NCBI GenBank assembly: GCA_036877525.1
Contig: JAZGTH010000047.1
Location: 1,903,501-1,967,500, forward strand
Length of the DNA: 64,000 bases
Direction: 5' to 3'
From: Chromobotia macracanthus
Taxonomy: Eukaryota; Chordata; Actinopteri; Cypriniformes; Botiidae
Numbering within the stretch: position 1 is the stretch's first letter; the number at the start of each line of letters is the position of its first letter. The notes below the pieces were generated by a model. It searched no databases. It was given only the letters and a program-made list of their open reading frames with translations, and was not told where the DNA came from. This document shows, piece after piece, positions 10,608-28,260 of the stretch. Made by a program: the position numbers and the translations under genes.

Positions 10608-12422
10608 GAGTGTGTCCTTACAAACCCTTATGTTCCAGCAGAAGTTTAATGGAGGAATTGAATCACTGTTCTCTTGTAACAGTGTGTTCTTCTTTTAGAG
10701 GTTTAATGTTGTCAGGTGGGAGCTGTTGCAGAGTTTTTACTTAAATGAGTTTCCAGAGTTTGTCTGTGAGGATTTAATCATCCAAAAATGAACATTCTGT
10801 CATCATCTATTGTTGTGTTCCAAACCCATGTGATTTGCTTTCTTCTGTGAACAAAAATGAAGAAATGTTGAAGCAGCTGTTTTCCTCACAAGTCCAGAAG
10901 TTCAAGTCATTACTCACTGAAAACATGCATGATACAAGAGTAAACGACTCAGAGCAGAGCACAACTGAAAGTAACTCACTTGCTCTGGAATTTCATTCAT
11001 TATTGCTTGAATTAGATTGGATTCATTATTGCTTTAATATGAATGTTTAATCCTCCAAGGTCTGACATAAACACATTAATGGATCAGTCTGAGTCAGTCA
11101 ACCTGATGCTAGGGATGAAAAACTCCAGCTTTTGACTTACAGATCAAATGTAAAATCTGTGTGTGTGACTGACAGGTGGCCAAAGAACAGGGTGTGGAGA
11201 TCACAGTGGACCACGACCCGATCCGTGAGCCCGGCTGGTACTTGAGCCGCAAGCTGCGACAGCGACTGCTGGATGAACATGGTGTCCAGGGCTGGACTGT
11301 GGTGCAATTTCTGGGAGATTCAGTTTTAATCCCTGCTGGAGCTCTGCACCAGGTGCCATTACTCACCAATCTCTTCTGTAATTGGTGGAACCACTGAAAC
11401 CACCTGATCAAATCATGTGTCATGAGAAACTCTGAGACTTCTGCTGTTGAAAAGCTGTTTTACTGTCTGAACACAAAGTCTGGCTCACCTGGCAGCTTAT
11501 TCTGCCAAGAACCGCCCAATGAGACAGGAAGTGATCACTATGATTGACAGGTTGCTGAAATTAGATTCCACGTCTTGCAAATATTTGGAAATCCAGTGAT
11601 TAGTTCTTTATGACATAAAGCCGTTATTGTAGCAGACTGTTAACCAAACTGTTTCCCAGCAGACGGATTCAAACTGGCCACCCAATGTTTGTGTAATGGC
11701 CAGCCAATCACATCAGAGCTTTTTGTTGTGTGGTCAGTGTATATCAGATGGTTAGTGAACATGCCATCTGTGGCAGAGATTAAAGCCCAGTCATACATTG
11801 CTCATGGCTTATTGCATAAACGTTACTTATACATTATAAAGGTTATTAATTACTACACACGCAGCATGTGATGATGATGAAACAGCAGATTTGTTCTCTG
11901 CTGGTTTCTGTACTCACTAACATGCACAGAGGAAAACAGATCTTCATCATCACACGTATGTTTGTCTGTCCATACAGGTGCAGAATCTTCACAGCTGTGT
12001 CCAGGTGATCAATGACTTTGTCTCGCCAGAACATGTGCTTCATTCATTTCACTTAACCCAGGAACTGAGGTCCTCGAAAGAGGAAATCAACTATGAAGAT
12101 AAGCTACAGGTACAATTCAGTTTTCATCAGTCTTCCTCTTCACTCGTCTGCTGTTCTGGGTGGATTTGTGCTCTGGTCTTGTCCCTTTGTGATTCATGCA
12201 TCACTTGCTTAGAAAAAACAGAATCATCCAGATTATTGTAATGAACGATTATCCAGCACGTCGTTACACAGAGTTGTGCTCTCACTCATTCTGGTGTGTC
12301 ATCATGCTAACAGCTTTCCCGTCCCTCAGGTGAAGAACATCTTGTACCACTGCGTGAAGGTTGCTGTGGGGACATTAAAAAGGTGCTGTGCAGAGGAGGA
12401 GGAAGAGGAGGCAAACTCATGA
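3..12422 (+). CDS. jmjd1c: JMJD1C (KDM3C) C-terminal part, 17 exons, 5' end outside window
   Basis: Seventeen exons can be joined with consistent phases and GT-AG borders: 3-495, 1184-1385, 2442-2656, 3260-3412, 4199-4288, 4405-4532, 5277-5490, 6064-6263, 6870-7148, 8715-8883, 8973-9063, 9221-9351, 9753-9875, 10306-10445, 11176-11352, 11978-12109, 12330-12422. Together they give 1009 codons and a TGA stop. Human JMJD1C is about 2,500 aa, so the N-terminal part lies left of the window. Visible domains, numbered from the window edge, are an acidic/basic disordered stretch (1-160), the KDM3-type zinc finger (Cys204/207/225, then Cys319/322/333/336/341/344), an LXXLL motif (LRDLL, 534-538) and the JmjC domain (about 670-960). 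The iron-ligand candidates are His804-Met-Glu806 and His934. The KDM3 family comprises nuclear 2-oxoglutarate/Fe(II) H3K9 demethylases and nuclear-receptor coactivators; activity of JMJD1C itself is disputed. The JMJD1C assignment over KDM3A/B rests on the neighbours nrbf2-egr2-ado and on the sequence VGVAKGNG. The a/b paralogue is undecided. Confidence 0.93.
1184..1385 (+). CDS. jmjd1c: jmjd1c exon, first half of zinc finger
   Basis: The acceptor is TTTTAG at 1178-1183 and the donor GTGAGT at 1386. It encodes DWRKVKKLKQTGESF and then CRECRSVRTKKG and FCRFYHFRR, the first Cys/His ligands of the KDM3 zinc finger. Confidence 0.93.
2396..2440. repeat. (CT)n microsatellite abutting a splice acceptor
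   Basis: About 45 nt of pure CT dinucleotides are followed directly by the acceptor AG of the jmjd1c exon at 2442. Confidence 0.97.
2442..2656 (+). CDS. jmjd1c: jmjd1c exon behind a (CT)n acceptor
   Basis: A (CT)n microsatellite (about 2396-2439) directly precedes the acceptor AG at 2440-2441 and serves as its polypyrimidine tract. The exon encodes SKNGVIRIDGFSSPDQYDEE. The donor is GTGCGT at 2657. Both phases fit the neighbouring exons. Confidence 0.92.
2935..3006. repeat. (AT)n microsatellite
   Basis: About 72 nt of pure AT dinucleotides lie in a jmjd1c intron. Confidence 0.98.
3260..3412 (+). CDS. jmjd1c: jmjd1c exon, second zinc-finger cluster
   Basis: The acceptor CCCTGCAG ends at 3259 and the donor GTCAGT starts at 3413. 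It encodes CDTCEATLFNIHWVCQKCGF and then CLDCYKAKERK, the Cys-rich part of the KDM3 zinc finger that precedes the catalytic domain. Confidence 0.94.
4199..4288 (+). CDS. jmjd1c: jmjd1c exon (90 nt)
   Basis: The acceptor TTCCGCAG ends at 4198 and the donor GTACGG starts at 4289. It encodes KELYTWLKCVKGQPHDHKHL, the conserved continuation of the zinc-finger module. Confidence 0.93.
4405..4532 (+). CDS. jmjd1c: jmjd1c exon (128 nt)
   Basis: The acceptor TTAG ends at 4404 and the donor GTGTGT starts at 4533. It encodes VLTELVNTMHMLREKYSIKS and then HCSCVGKQ. It ends in phase 0. Confidence 0.9.
5277..5490 (+). CDS. jmjd1c: jmjd1c exon, linker before JmjC
   Basis: The acceptor TTTTCACAG ends at 5276 and the donor GTGGGT starts at 5491. 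It encodes VLQNVLNHSNKISLCKPE and a Ser/Pro-rich stretch ending FLADLAEQKSREEKK. The GC content is clearly above that of the flanking introns. Confidence 0.9.
6064..6263 (+). CDS. jmjd1c: jmjd1c exon with LXXLL motif
   Basis: The acceptor CTCCTGCAG ends at 6063 and the donor GTCAGA starts at 6264. It encodes STLRDLLTTTAGKLCLGS, which holds the LXXLL nuclear-receptor box known from the KDM3 family. Confidence 0.92.
6870..7148 (+). CDS. jmjd1c: jmjd1c exon, start of catalytic region
   Basis: The acceptor TTTTAACAG ends at 6869 and the donor GTCCGT starts at 7149. It is exactly 93 codons and encodes MPNILDDIIASVVENKIP and later IPHCWLYERKLLWLKDHHN, which is conserved before the JmjC fold. Confidence 0.94.
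8715..8883 (+). CDS. jmjd1c: jmjd1c exon, N-terminal JmjC
   Basis: The acceptor TTTCTGCAG ends at 8714 and the donor GTGAGT starts at 8884. It encodes PVLVSGVHKKLNSSLWKAES and then EFWDGFEDLT, the entry strand region of the KDM3 JmjC domain. Confidence 0.94.
8973..9063 (+). CDS. jmjd1c: jmjd1c exon (91 nt)
   Basis: The acceptor CTTTACAG ends at 8972 and the donor GTACCT starts at 9064. It encodes LKDWPSGEEFMALMPSR. The intron before it is only 89 nt. Confidence 0.93.
9221..9351 (+). CDS. jmjd1c: jmjd1c exon (131 nt)
   Basis: The acceptor GTTGTGTAG ends at 9220 and the donor GTACTG starts at 9352. It encodes YDDLMKNLPMPEYSDPEGNL and then FVRPDLGPRLCCAYG. Confidence 0.94.
9753..9875 (+). CDS. 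jmjd1c: jmjd1c exon with HxE metal-ligand pair
   Basis: The acceptor TGTCACAG ends at 9752 and the donor GTACCC starts at 9876. It encodes FGTATLHMEVSDIISVLVYV and then GVAKGNG. His (9797-9799) and Glu (9803-9805) occupy the JmjC HxD/E positions that bind iron. KDM3A has Asp at the second position. Confidence 0.93.
10306..10445 (+). CDS. jmjd1c: jmjd1c exon with weak donor
   Basis: The acceptor ACACACAG ends at 10305. It encodes VLKRLEEEDLDDNVKKRLKD and then PGALWHIYTSKDGEKIKEFL. The donor reads AAG/GTTATT, a GT site with poor +4 to +6 bases, chosen because phase 0 joins the next exon. Retention of the intron would add codons up to a stop at 10647. Confidence 0.88.
10559..10607. repeat. (CT)n microsatellite
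   Basis: A near-pure CT tract of about 45 nt, extended leftwards by degenerate CT-rich DNA from 10507, lies in the intron after the jmjd1c exon with the weak donor. Confidence 0.96.
11176..11352 (+). CDS. jmjd1c: jmjd1c exon with distal JmjC histidine
   Basis: The acceptor ACTGACAG ends at 11175 and the donor GTGCCA starts at 11353. It encodes DPIREPGWYLSRKLRQRLLD and then VLIPAGALHQ. The His at 11347-11349 aligns with the third iron ligand of the KDM3 JmjC fold (PAGAPHQV in KDM3A). Confidence 0.94.
11978..12109 (+). CDS. jmjd1c: jmjd1c exon, end of JmjC
   Basis: The acceptor CCATACAG ends at 11977 and the donor GTACAA starts at 12110. It encodes VQNLHSCVQVINDFVSPEHV and LTQELRSSKEEINYEDKLQ, the conserved C-terminal JmjC helix region. 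Confidence 0.94.
12330..12422 (+). CDS. jmjd1c: jmjd1c terminal exon
   Basis: The acceptor CCCTCAG ends at 12329 and the TGA stop is at 12420-12422. It encodes VKNILYHCVKVAVGTLKRC followed by a short acidic tail of Glu residues. Confidence 0.92.
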   Translation: MKNILYHCVKVAVGTLKRCCAEEEEEEANS

Positions 12423-15386
12423 CACTCTCCCCCTTCACCCGGGACCGCCCGTCAACACTTACCCCAAATATATGCACACTAACACTCACACGATGAACCT
12501 CCAGTGCCAAACTGTATTTATTCCTTACTGACCCCAGAGCAGTATAACCCATCAGGATGACTGTGACTGATTCTTCCCCTTTCGTTCTTTCATACTGTAA
12601 TGTTTCAGTGGAGAATTGTATTTATTTTTAGGAGCTCTGTGCTCTGATGTAAATGTGACTTGTACAGTTTGCTAATGGTCTGTGATGCCGCTGGAGAGAC
12701 TGTGAGAGAGATCAGCTATCTCATGCCATATCTTTTGAGAAAATGAACTGCCAAACAATTGTAAACATTGTAAAGTTCTATTATGTACAGAAAGAATAAC
12801 ACTTCAGCATTTAATTATTCACTGTAAAATGGAGACATTTACAAAAGGTTGTAATTTATTGAAGACTGTCATTTCTGCTTTTTATGTTGAGATTTACTAT
12901 GGTGAACTTTTGAAGTTCGGAGAAAATAGGAGATCTTACTCTGCTGTGTAAATAGATACATTCACTGATGTATTTTTTTACAACATGGCTTGATTCAATT
13001 TGAAATTTTACAGCGCAGATGTTACATGCTTTATACATTGACGTTCAAAGGGGTTTTACATTTTCCATTAAAATGGATTTATCAGATCTCTGTCTGCCTT
13101 CTTGTCCAGCAGAAACAGATGCAACAGCGCTGTCACTCCCCATCATCGTCATCACCATCCCCATATCCGCTATACCGCCACTCTGCGTCATCTCATCTTC
13201 ATCTCATCTTCATCTCATCTTCATCGCTCTCTGATGAAGACTCGCTTTACACCAGCAATCAGATCTGAAAAGCAGCTGAAAGCAGGACAAAGTCTGATGC
13301 CGCACTAGTCATCAGTCCAGCTGCTGTGTGTTAACGTGCTGGAAACATCATCGGACTGAACCGACTCACACTGAACGACCAGCAGCCTCACAGCGATCCA
13401 AACCGAGCGCGACAGTCGCGTTTACTGCTGCGCCTGCGGGATTTATTTTAATACACTGTCTGCAGTAAACGCATTATAATAACAAAAACAGAAGAAAATA
13501 TAACCGTCCGTTTGGCCGATCAAACTTTGCTCAAAGATCATTTCTCCTGTTTATTTATGTTGCAGCAGCTGAAATAATGGCATCATGTTTTATTACAGAC
13601 CAAATGCGTTTCTCCAGCTTTGAAACGCGTGCTGTCATCCACAGACTGAACACCAGACGGCGCTGTTGAGCTGCTGTCGGAATTTAGATCAACACCGTTT
13701 CTGTTTTACCTCCCATTTCAAATGTTTCCGTTTATTGTTTATTAAACAATTACACATATTTACAGGAAACGTACCAGTAACCAAAACTCAACAACCTGTT
13801 TAATGCTCATCAGAACAAATAAACTCACACAATAATTATACATAAACTCTTGATTTTAATATCTTAATCATATACTTACATCTAGTACAGCCATTCATGC
13901 ATGACATATTCATCACATGGTTTTTACATCACACACGTTTTAAAATAACAGGAACTCTGATGCACCCTGATTACTGTCGTAAACCAGTAATTAAACGTCG
14001 AAATAAAAATAATAAAAAATAAAAATGTGGATTTGGTTCCCTCTGCATGACACGAATATGAATCAATATTCAAAAGTTCCTGCATTGCATTAAAAGCTCG
14101 TTTCTCATGCACATCTGGCACATGTTGGAATTAATGTGAAGAGTGAACCTGCTTTACTGTTAGACATGCTATGATTGTGCAGTCATTTACCTGAACACAT
14201 TAACATTGTGATCCAGACGACCCTTGGTTGATTACAGTACAAATTAAACTTAACAAAAAGATTTTCAGTCTCTGCAGGTCCTGACTGAAGGTTCTGGATC
14301 TTCAGTAACAATGTTGGCCTTGAGGATTTGGGGTAGTGCAGCTGCTGATCAGACACAACATGAATGACAATGAAGCCGAGTGAGAAATTATAACACAAAG
14401 AATCAAAGATAGAGACAGAAAATAATGCCTGAAACTAAAATGCCACGGCTGTGAGCTAACACTGTACTGACATGATTATTGCTTAGAATTCACACTCTGT
14501 ACCAAATGCCACATGTAAAGGTTTCAGATCCAGCCCTGATAGATCTTCAGCCAGTCAGAAATATTCAGTTCAGTCCTACAGAAATAATCAAACATTAGCA
14601 CGGTTGTGTTTTATAGTTCAGAGTTGCTACAAAGCCACTTCTGTGAAGAATCATTCCGGGTGGCAGAGATGACATCATAACGAAGCTTCATATTAGTCTA
14701 CAGGACATCTGCGATAAGGCAAAACAAGTGTGTACTGCTGCAAGCTGGTTATCTGTGTGTGGAAACAGAAGGCATAACTAATTGCATTGATGCCTCTAGG
14801 CCTTCCTCTAAGCCCTCAATCTGTGGTGCTGATATAGAGAACTGAAGCTGCATGTTCATCACTCCCAAAACAAACCTACAACAGAGGATCTCACATCAAT
14901 AGTGCTAATGAACAAGTACTGCACACAACACAATCTCAAACACACACACAGTCTGAATGCAGTTCACAGTGTTCACCGCCACGTTTGTCTGCGATGCAGT
15001 TGTTTTTTGTTCAAAATCGGGTTCTGAAAGAGGCAAATTCACCTGCTGATGAAGTTGGATGTGGATATTATCTGTACGTAAAGACTGATAGAAGTGCAGC
15101 TCAGTCAACAGAGACCCTTTTCAATCATACTCATAACAAAAACATGGTAGAAATGTTCAGAAAGGCACACATACTTCAGAAGAGCTGTTGTCTGTTTATA
15201 TCATTAGCTACAGAACCTAAAGGGCGCCACTGAGAAGAGGAGTGAAGCACCCGATGGCTGTTAAAACCATCATTTGTGCACCCGCGCCCAGTCAAGCACG
15301 TTCAAAAGAGTAGATGCATTAATGCGTGTTCACCAGCACGTAGTGGCATGTGAAGTCTCCCTTTGGTGCATCTGGAGCACGTGCAG
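12423..15386. other. Convergent 3' UTRs and spacer between jmjd1c and nrbf2
   Basis: The two genes are tail to tail, so this interval holds both 3' UTRs. Possible jmjd1c poly(A) signals on the + strand are ATTAAA near 13068 and AATAAA near 13815. Possible nrbf2 signals (TTTATT on the + strand) lie near 13442, 13551, 13589 and 13731. None can be assigned without transcript data, and the UTRs may overlap. A short tandem TCATCTTCATC-type repeat sits at 13188-13224. No further gene is seen. Confidence 0.55.
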
Positions 15387-22442
<7,056 letters not shown>

Positions 22443-22488
22443 CCCTTCACCAACATCAGCCTGTACCACCGCCGACATCACACCGACA

Positions 22489-22660
22489 TAATGTGTTAAT
22501 AACCGATTATTAACACATTACTGCGTTTATTATATTTATTATTCCGCTCCAGAGGCTCCGCGCTCACCGGAACACACCGGCCGAACAACTTCCGCCGCCG
22601 CGTGACGTCACCGCCGCGTCACAGCCCGCGGCGTGAGAGCGGCGTTTCTTAAATGACCAG
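22489..22660 (-). promoter_or_regulatory. nrbf2: nrbf2 promoter/5' UTR: CpG-rich, CRE, inverted repeat
   Basis: Upstream of the nrbf2 ATG lies a CpG-rich patch (22550-22640) with a perfect palindromic CRE, TGACGTCA, at 22603-22610 and an ETS-like ACTTCCG near 22588. There is no clear TATA box. Between this patch and the ATG there is a 14-bp perfect inverted repeat with a CCGA loop (22489-22502 and 22507-22520). The promoter role is inferred from position and composition. Confidence 0.6.
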
Positions 22661-25600
22661 CTCGAGTTTACATTAAAGTGATCATTAATAATAAGTGTTA
22701 ATAATAATAATAATTAGTCTTATTGTAGCTTATATGATGTGAAGATGTGTTATGAGTGCTGCTGTGTCCGGCCATCAGAGGGCGCGTTACTCCCACTAAT
22801 AAACAAATGTTTGTATGATGATAAACAGCGAAATACATCAGAAACTCACAGTAACTCAGTTTTTTATTGTGGGTAATGTAATAAATGAGTTGGTGTGGTG
22901 GCTTTTATTTCTCACTGTTCAGTGTCCTCACACAGCGTCACATCGTGTTTATTCAGAAAGAGTGCGCTCGTTAACTGATGACGTCATCGGCCCAAGCGCC
23001 GCTTGAGTGAAATGCTCTTCAGTTACTACTAACAGAGAGTAACGCAGATTCATGATCACAGCGCTGTTGTAAACGTACATTAGAGCATATATGGGTAATG
23101 CACATTTATTCAAGAATCATTCATCACCTTATATTGCTGCTTTTGTTTATATCACTTCATATTGATGCATTCACATGCAAGCATTACAATACAGTTAAGA
23201 TAAACACCCAGAAGGTGTTAAATTGTTCAGTTCTTGCTGTTATAACAGTTAAAAACTATTTTTATTTATGCCTCTTATTATTGAATAAATGGACATTTCC
23301 TTAGATTTGTCCATCATGTTGGATGTAGTTTTCCACTGAGCTCCTCACACTGAATTCTGGGATTGTCTTCTCCACAAAGGATACATGTGTGACTGTTTCT
23401 TAACTGTTTCCATTAATCTGTATATCTTTTAGAACAGTCTTCCTGATAATGAAGATTCCTTAAATCTTATTCCTGTCTAAAAAATCTGTCGGACCATATG
23501 TATGATTTATCCTTTCTGTAGGTTAGCAGACATTTGAAAACTGAATTGAAGGGATTGTTCCATATAACATAAGGAATGTATTTAGAACAGAACCGCATAC
23601 TTGATCATGATAACAATAATGGTAAATACTCATATTTAGAAAGCGTCCTCTGTTTTCTGGGCTCTGTATTAGAGGGCAGCAGATAATTCTTGAAGGAACG
23701 CAGTGGGTGTCCACTGCGACAACAGACAAATGTGAATCGAGTCATAACTCATTGAAAAAACATGATCGTTCATGTACAGCAGGCCACTAGAACTGAGACA
23801 GTCTTGTTCTTCAGTGCGAGGTGTAAAGTGAGCCTGCAGTTCTCCTTCAAAACGATCTAACAGCCGTGTGTGTGTGTGGGCTTCATTGTGAACCTGTTTC
23901 ACATGCTGCTAACCAAGGTTTGACTTGACATGTGGGGTGACCAACCCTTTCATTATTACATGAATTATGTCTTTGGAGCAGATATGAGCTTTGTTTTGTT
24001 CTGAAGCACCACAGCAGCAGGGTGAAACAGAACCAACCCAACGCTCATTTGAATGGCTATGTTCAGCATAACATATTACTATATTGCTGCTGTATATGCT
24101 GTGTATACTGTGCAGATTGTCTTTATGCATAGAATACCTAGATGACCTACCAGTTCTACAGAACACACTGTTGTGTGTGTATCCCGCAATGCACTCTTGA
24201 TCGTCCACGTGATGAATGAAGCAGATGTAATATCAGCTGTGGTTTTTAACTTTTTTCTTCACCAGCTTTGATCATTAACATCAATTGTTAAAATATTTCC
24301 ACACAAAATTATTTTGGATGAAAAATGCAAAATAACTGTGATGATTCCACTCACTGAATTAAACATGCAACTTAAGGAGATCATTTCACAACAATGTTTG
24401 GAATGTTTGTCATGGAGTAAAGCCTGCTGTTTAACTTCAGTTCACTTGTTCTTTAGGCAAAGAGAAGAAACAAATACTCCTCATTTTTTTCAGAATGTCT
24501 TATGAACTGAAGCTATATTTATAACAGTGGCCATAGAAATTAGAGAATGTGTGAAGAATATGTATTTAAACCAAAATAAGTGGTTTACATAAAATTGAAT
24601 AGAATTTAATGATATGTTAATTTTATTATCAGTTTAGCCCTGGCACAACTTACCCCAAGGTACCCCAGAGCTACCTTTTTGGAAAATATTCTTCATTAAA
24701 TAGATCATGGCTAAACTTAATAGCTAAAGATTACATGGTTTTATACATTTCTAATTCACCACCAAATGTGATCTATATTTATAGGCCAATATAAATTTGC
24801 TTTGGAATAAAATTCATTTTACTTGCCTTTATTTGACATGCAACAACAGTTTAAAAAGATTTTTTCACAGGCATCTCTTAATCATGGGCCTTCTTAAATT
24901 TATGATCATATGAGCTAACCTGGGTGACATGTTTCCTCAGAAGACAGTCTGAAAACAGAAGGCAGAACACAGTTTTACTGCACAATATTCAGTAAACAGT
25001 AAACAAGTTGGTTTTCCAAACCTTGTCAACACAATGTGTGTGGCTGTCTCTGCACTTTCTACACACTGTCTTCCTCTGTTAGCACAGCACAGCTGACAGC
25101 TGTGAAAGAGTGTGGCCAATGTCCACTGAAATCTGTGTGTAGGAGGAGGTGCTGTCACCTCTTTCACCTGGCTCAATTCTGGCCTGAAAATGAATGATGA
25201 TCCAGGCAAGCTGCAGAAGACCCATGGCTATCAGGAGGCAGGATGCCTCTGTCTCTCATCCATGTCCTGGATGGAGGATTCTGCTTAGAGCCTGTCGACA
25301 GGCAGAGGCAGATTCCTATGTGCTTTTGGAGCTGTTGTATGGGGAATCCCACACAGCCTCCTACACAGAGAGAGTCAAAGGGAATGTGACGGGGCTTTGA
25401 AGGCACCCCAAACACACAATAACAACCCCACAGTGAGTTAATGTGCCTGACAAATATTCCTACATTATGTTAAATGAGCAGACGGATCTCACCGCTGTCA
25501 GGTGTAGAGCTCTCACGGATAAGACGTAAGATTTCTTAAATGGAGATTAATTGGATGTATAATATAGTGACCACCTGATAGGAAAATTACTGAGTCAATT

Positions 25601-27216
25601 AAACATTTGTAGAAAGCAGAGCATTGTGTATAGCAGATGATTTATAAACATCTGTTTTATAACTGTGATGATGGTCTAGAGAAAAAGAACAAAATGACAT
25701 TTATTTTCAGAATGTATGCATTTATATCATGAAATTACATCAGGCTGTGTGAAGGCGATAAGGTCAGAGGTCATGGGGGTGATGGAAAGATATTGTTTTG
25801 GTGATGACAGACAGAGTTATGAATGAGTTGGCACCACACTGTTCAGATAAAAGCACAAAAGGTAAGAAAGTCTGAAACAGAATAACATTAAACTGACAGT
25901 GATAAATAATGAGCTGATGGTAAATGCCCTATTGCTATATAATTTCTATATCATACAAATATTACACACATTAATATCAAAACATTTATAGCACCTTCCA
26001 CTAGAAGATAAAGCCCCTGACATCTAATAAAATGGTAACAGTTCACCTCTATCGGGCTGTGCACTACTGTACACAGTGATCTCATTACTGTTATATTGCT
26101 CATTTTAGCACGTCTGTACAATCAGCATCCAGTACCAGAACTGCTGCTGCTACAACTGAAACCGTTTTCTGAATATTGTGCTGCACTCACCACCCTAACT
26201 GTTTATATTAATTAGCTCGTTTCATTTACATAGTAGGCTTGCTTTTCTCACAAGATTCCTTTAAGTCCAAAAAATTTTATAAAACTGCTAAATCCAAACA
26301 GTAATTGTGCAAAAAAACAGAAACTTTAACAGTTTGTCATCATGGGTCTTATTGTTTCCTCTCATCTGACTTGTGTGAGTTATTTTGCAATATAAGATAA
26401 TCAACTAAAATGATTCATGAGTTCTTCTGTGTGTCACAGAGTTTGAAATTTGATTATCGTGAATCTCAACCCAACAAATTGATAATCTGATCATGTTTAA
26501 AGTCTGTCAGGCTAAGTTATTGTTCGTTCTTTTAGTTGGAAGAAAAATCATTGTGGTTAATGACTCTTTCATATTGCACTTGAAAGGGATTCACTCACAC
26601 AGTGATTGGTGTTATTGCACACATCACTCTACTGACTCAATATTATAAATATATATATATATTATAATAATAATAATAATATAGTATAAAAATGAATATG
26701 AAAATTTTTCTCAGGATTCAGAATACATCTGATTGAGAGAGTAGATGGATGCATTTAGTTTTCAGTCTTGGATGTTCTCAGAGAACGGCGCATTATGTTT
26801 AACAGCCTCAACAATTCTCTGATCATTTACAGTTACAGTCAAAAAGAAGCTTCCTGTAAAAAGTGTCAGAAATGAATTAATTTATTCTCAATGTACACTG
26901 ATCTAATCATGTTCATTTGGGTTTAAACAGGACAGTTCTTCAGTCTTACAGGCAGCACACAAGAACTGATACAATCTTCTACACTTTTGCTTTTGTGTGT
27001 TATTATTATATTGTGTGCATATTCTTTATTTGTGTAAGTATCTTCATTCTAAATATCTGTTTTACTTTACATTTATTCATTTTTTATTCATTTATATATT
27101 TTTTTAAATGTAATAATAATAATAATAATGATATAATAGAGTCAGTTTTTCTGAATCAATTGACCTGATTTCTACAAATGTGTCTGTATGTACTTCTGAT
27201 AAAAACACACTCACAT

Positions 27217-27218
<2 letters not shown>

Positions 27219-27263
<45 letters not shown>

Positions 27264-27266
27264 AAA

Positions 27267-27311
<45 letters not shown>

Positions 27312-27327
27312 GAAAAAAAAAAAAAAA
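27219..27327. repeat. Composite purine tract (AG)21, G44, A15
   Basis: A run of about 21 AG dinucleotides (27219-27260) is followed by ACCAAA, 44 consecutive G (27267-27310), AG and about 15 A (27313-27327). Long homo-G is rare and can form G-quadruplex structures. The exact lengths may be affected by sequencing. Confidence 0.95.
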
Positions 27328-28169
27328 CACAAAAGAGATGCTGATGGAGGGAGACAGGAGGAAATCCCCACACTGGCAGCCTCCCACAGGCTCTGCTGAG
27401 AAGTCTGCATGGTCAAATAGTCCACATAAAACAATTGGCAATATATGTCAAAAAAGCTTTATTTTGTGTTTATCAGTTTGTTTGCCTACTTTCAAATGCA
27501 TTAGCTCACCATTTCCATCAACAATCAGACAAACAAGTCGTGACCTTTGATTCTTGCTCTCAGTGACGGCCATCTAATAAACGAGTGACAGAATCTACAG
27601 TGTTAGACGCCTCTGAAAAGCTGCAGGCAAGTTCACTTTTAATAACCACACGATTACCCTTTCCTAAGAATTCTGCATACATAAACACCTTGTATGATTT
27701 TATTAGCTGCCTCATAACGACGCCTGTGAGCTTGTGTTTCTTTTGAATAGAATTGATAGGAAACAATATCTGCCCCACAGTACATCTAATGATGTTTGGT
27801 TTGAGTGGGAGGAACTGGGGGAAATTTAGCCACTCAAGCCTTTCATTTAGCTGTACACGAGTGGGAGGTGGAGACATTACCAGGTCCAATCTAAAAAAAG
27901 AGAAGAGTTGCTAATGCTTTACATCAATGTAGGAGTAAATTAGTCAACCCTGGTCCCTGTCTGCTAATATTGGTTAAACTAAATGCTGATCTGTTGTTTT
28001 GGTTAAAAACAAGCAGCAAAGTGTGTTTGTAGCACAAGTTTACTGGGAAATGCTTCGTCTCAGTGGCTTAGTGAACATACTCTGAGTTTTGTTATGAAGT
28101 CAGTGTAATAAAGCAGTATGGCTTTCTCAGAGTCTGTGACAGGAAATGATGGTGCTTGCCTCTGAGAGA

Positions 28170-28260
28170 CTGAGCTGTTCTGGGTGCTTGTGAGGCTGTT
28201 GCTATGCAGTTACTAAAGTGTTAAGGTGTGGTTGTTAAGGTGTTGTGTGACATCCTTTAT
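28170..28260. repeat. Degenerate dispersed repeat, copy 3
   Basis: It contains CTGTTCTGGGTGCTTGTGAG followed by GCTGTTGCTATGCAGTTACT and GGTGTGGTTGTTAAGG, in the style of the copies at 53.1 and 54.1 kb. Confidence 0.4.

Larger units (their letters stand above)
496..12329 (+). other. jmjd1c: Introns of jmjd1c: contents
   Basis: Fourteen of the sixteen introns are longer than 200 nt. They hold simple repeats, namely (CT)n at 2396-2440, (AT)n at 2935-3006 and (CT)n at 10559-10607. They also hold a 15-bp hairpin (8394-8430) and two exact TGATTGACAG words (3844-3853, 11541-11550). I see no further exon, RNA gene or intact transposon in them. The longest, 7149-8714, has no recognisable element besides the hairpin. 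Confidence 0.6.

Noticed and set aside
25173..25415. Possible exon in overlapping frames on both strands
   Set aside because: No homology, no convincing acceptor/donor pair and open frames on both strands. More likely non-coding complex DNA.
27104..27441. Frames with poly-Pro, poly-Gly and Leu-Ser repeats
   Set aside because: They are translations of the (AG)n and poly-G tracts.
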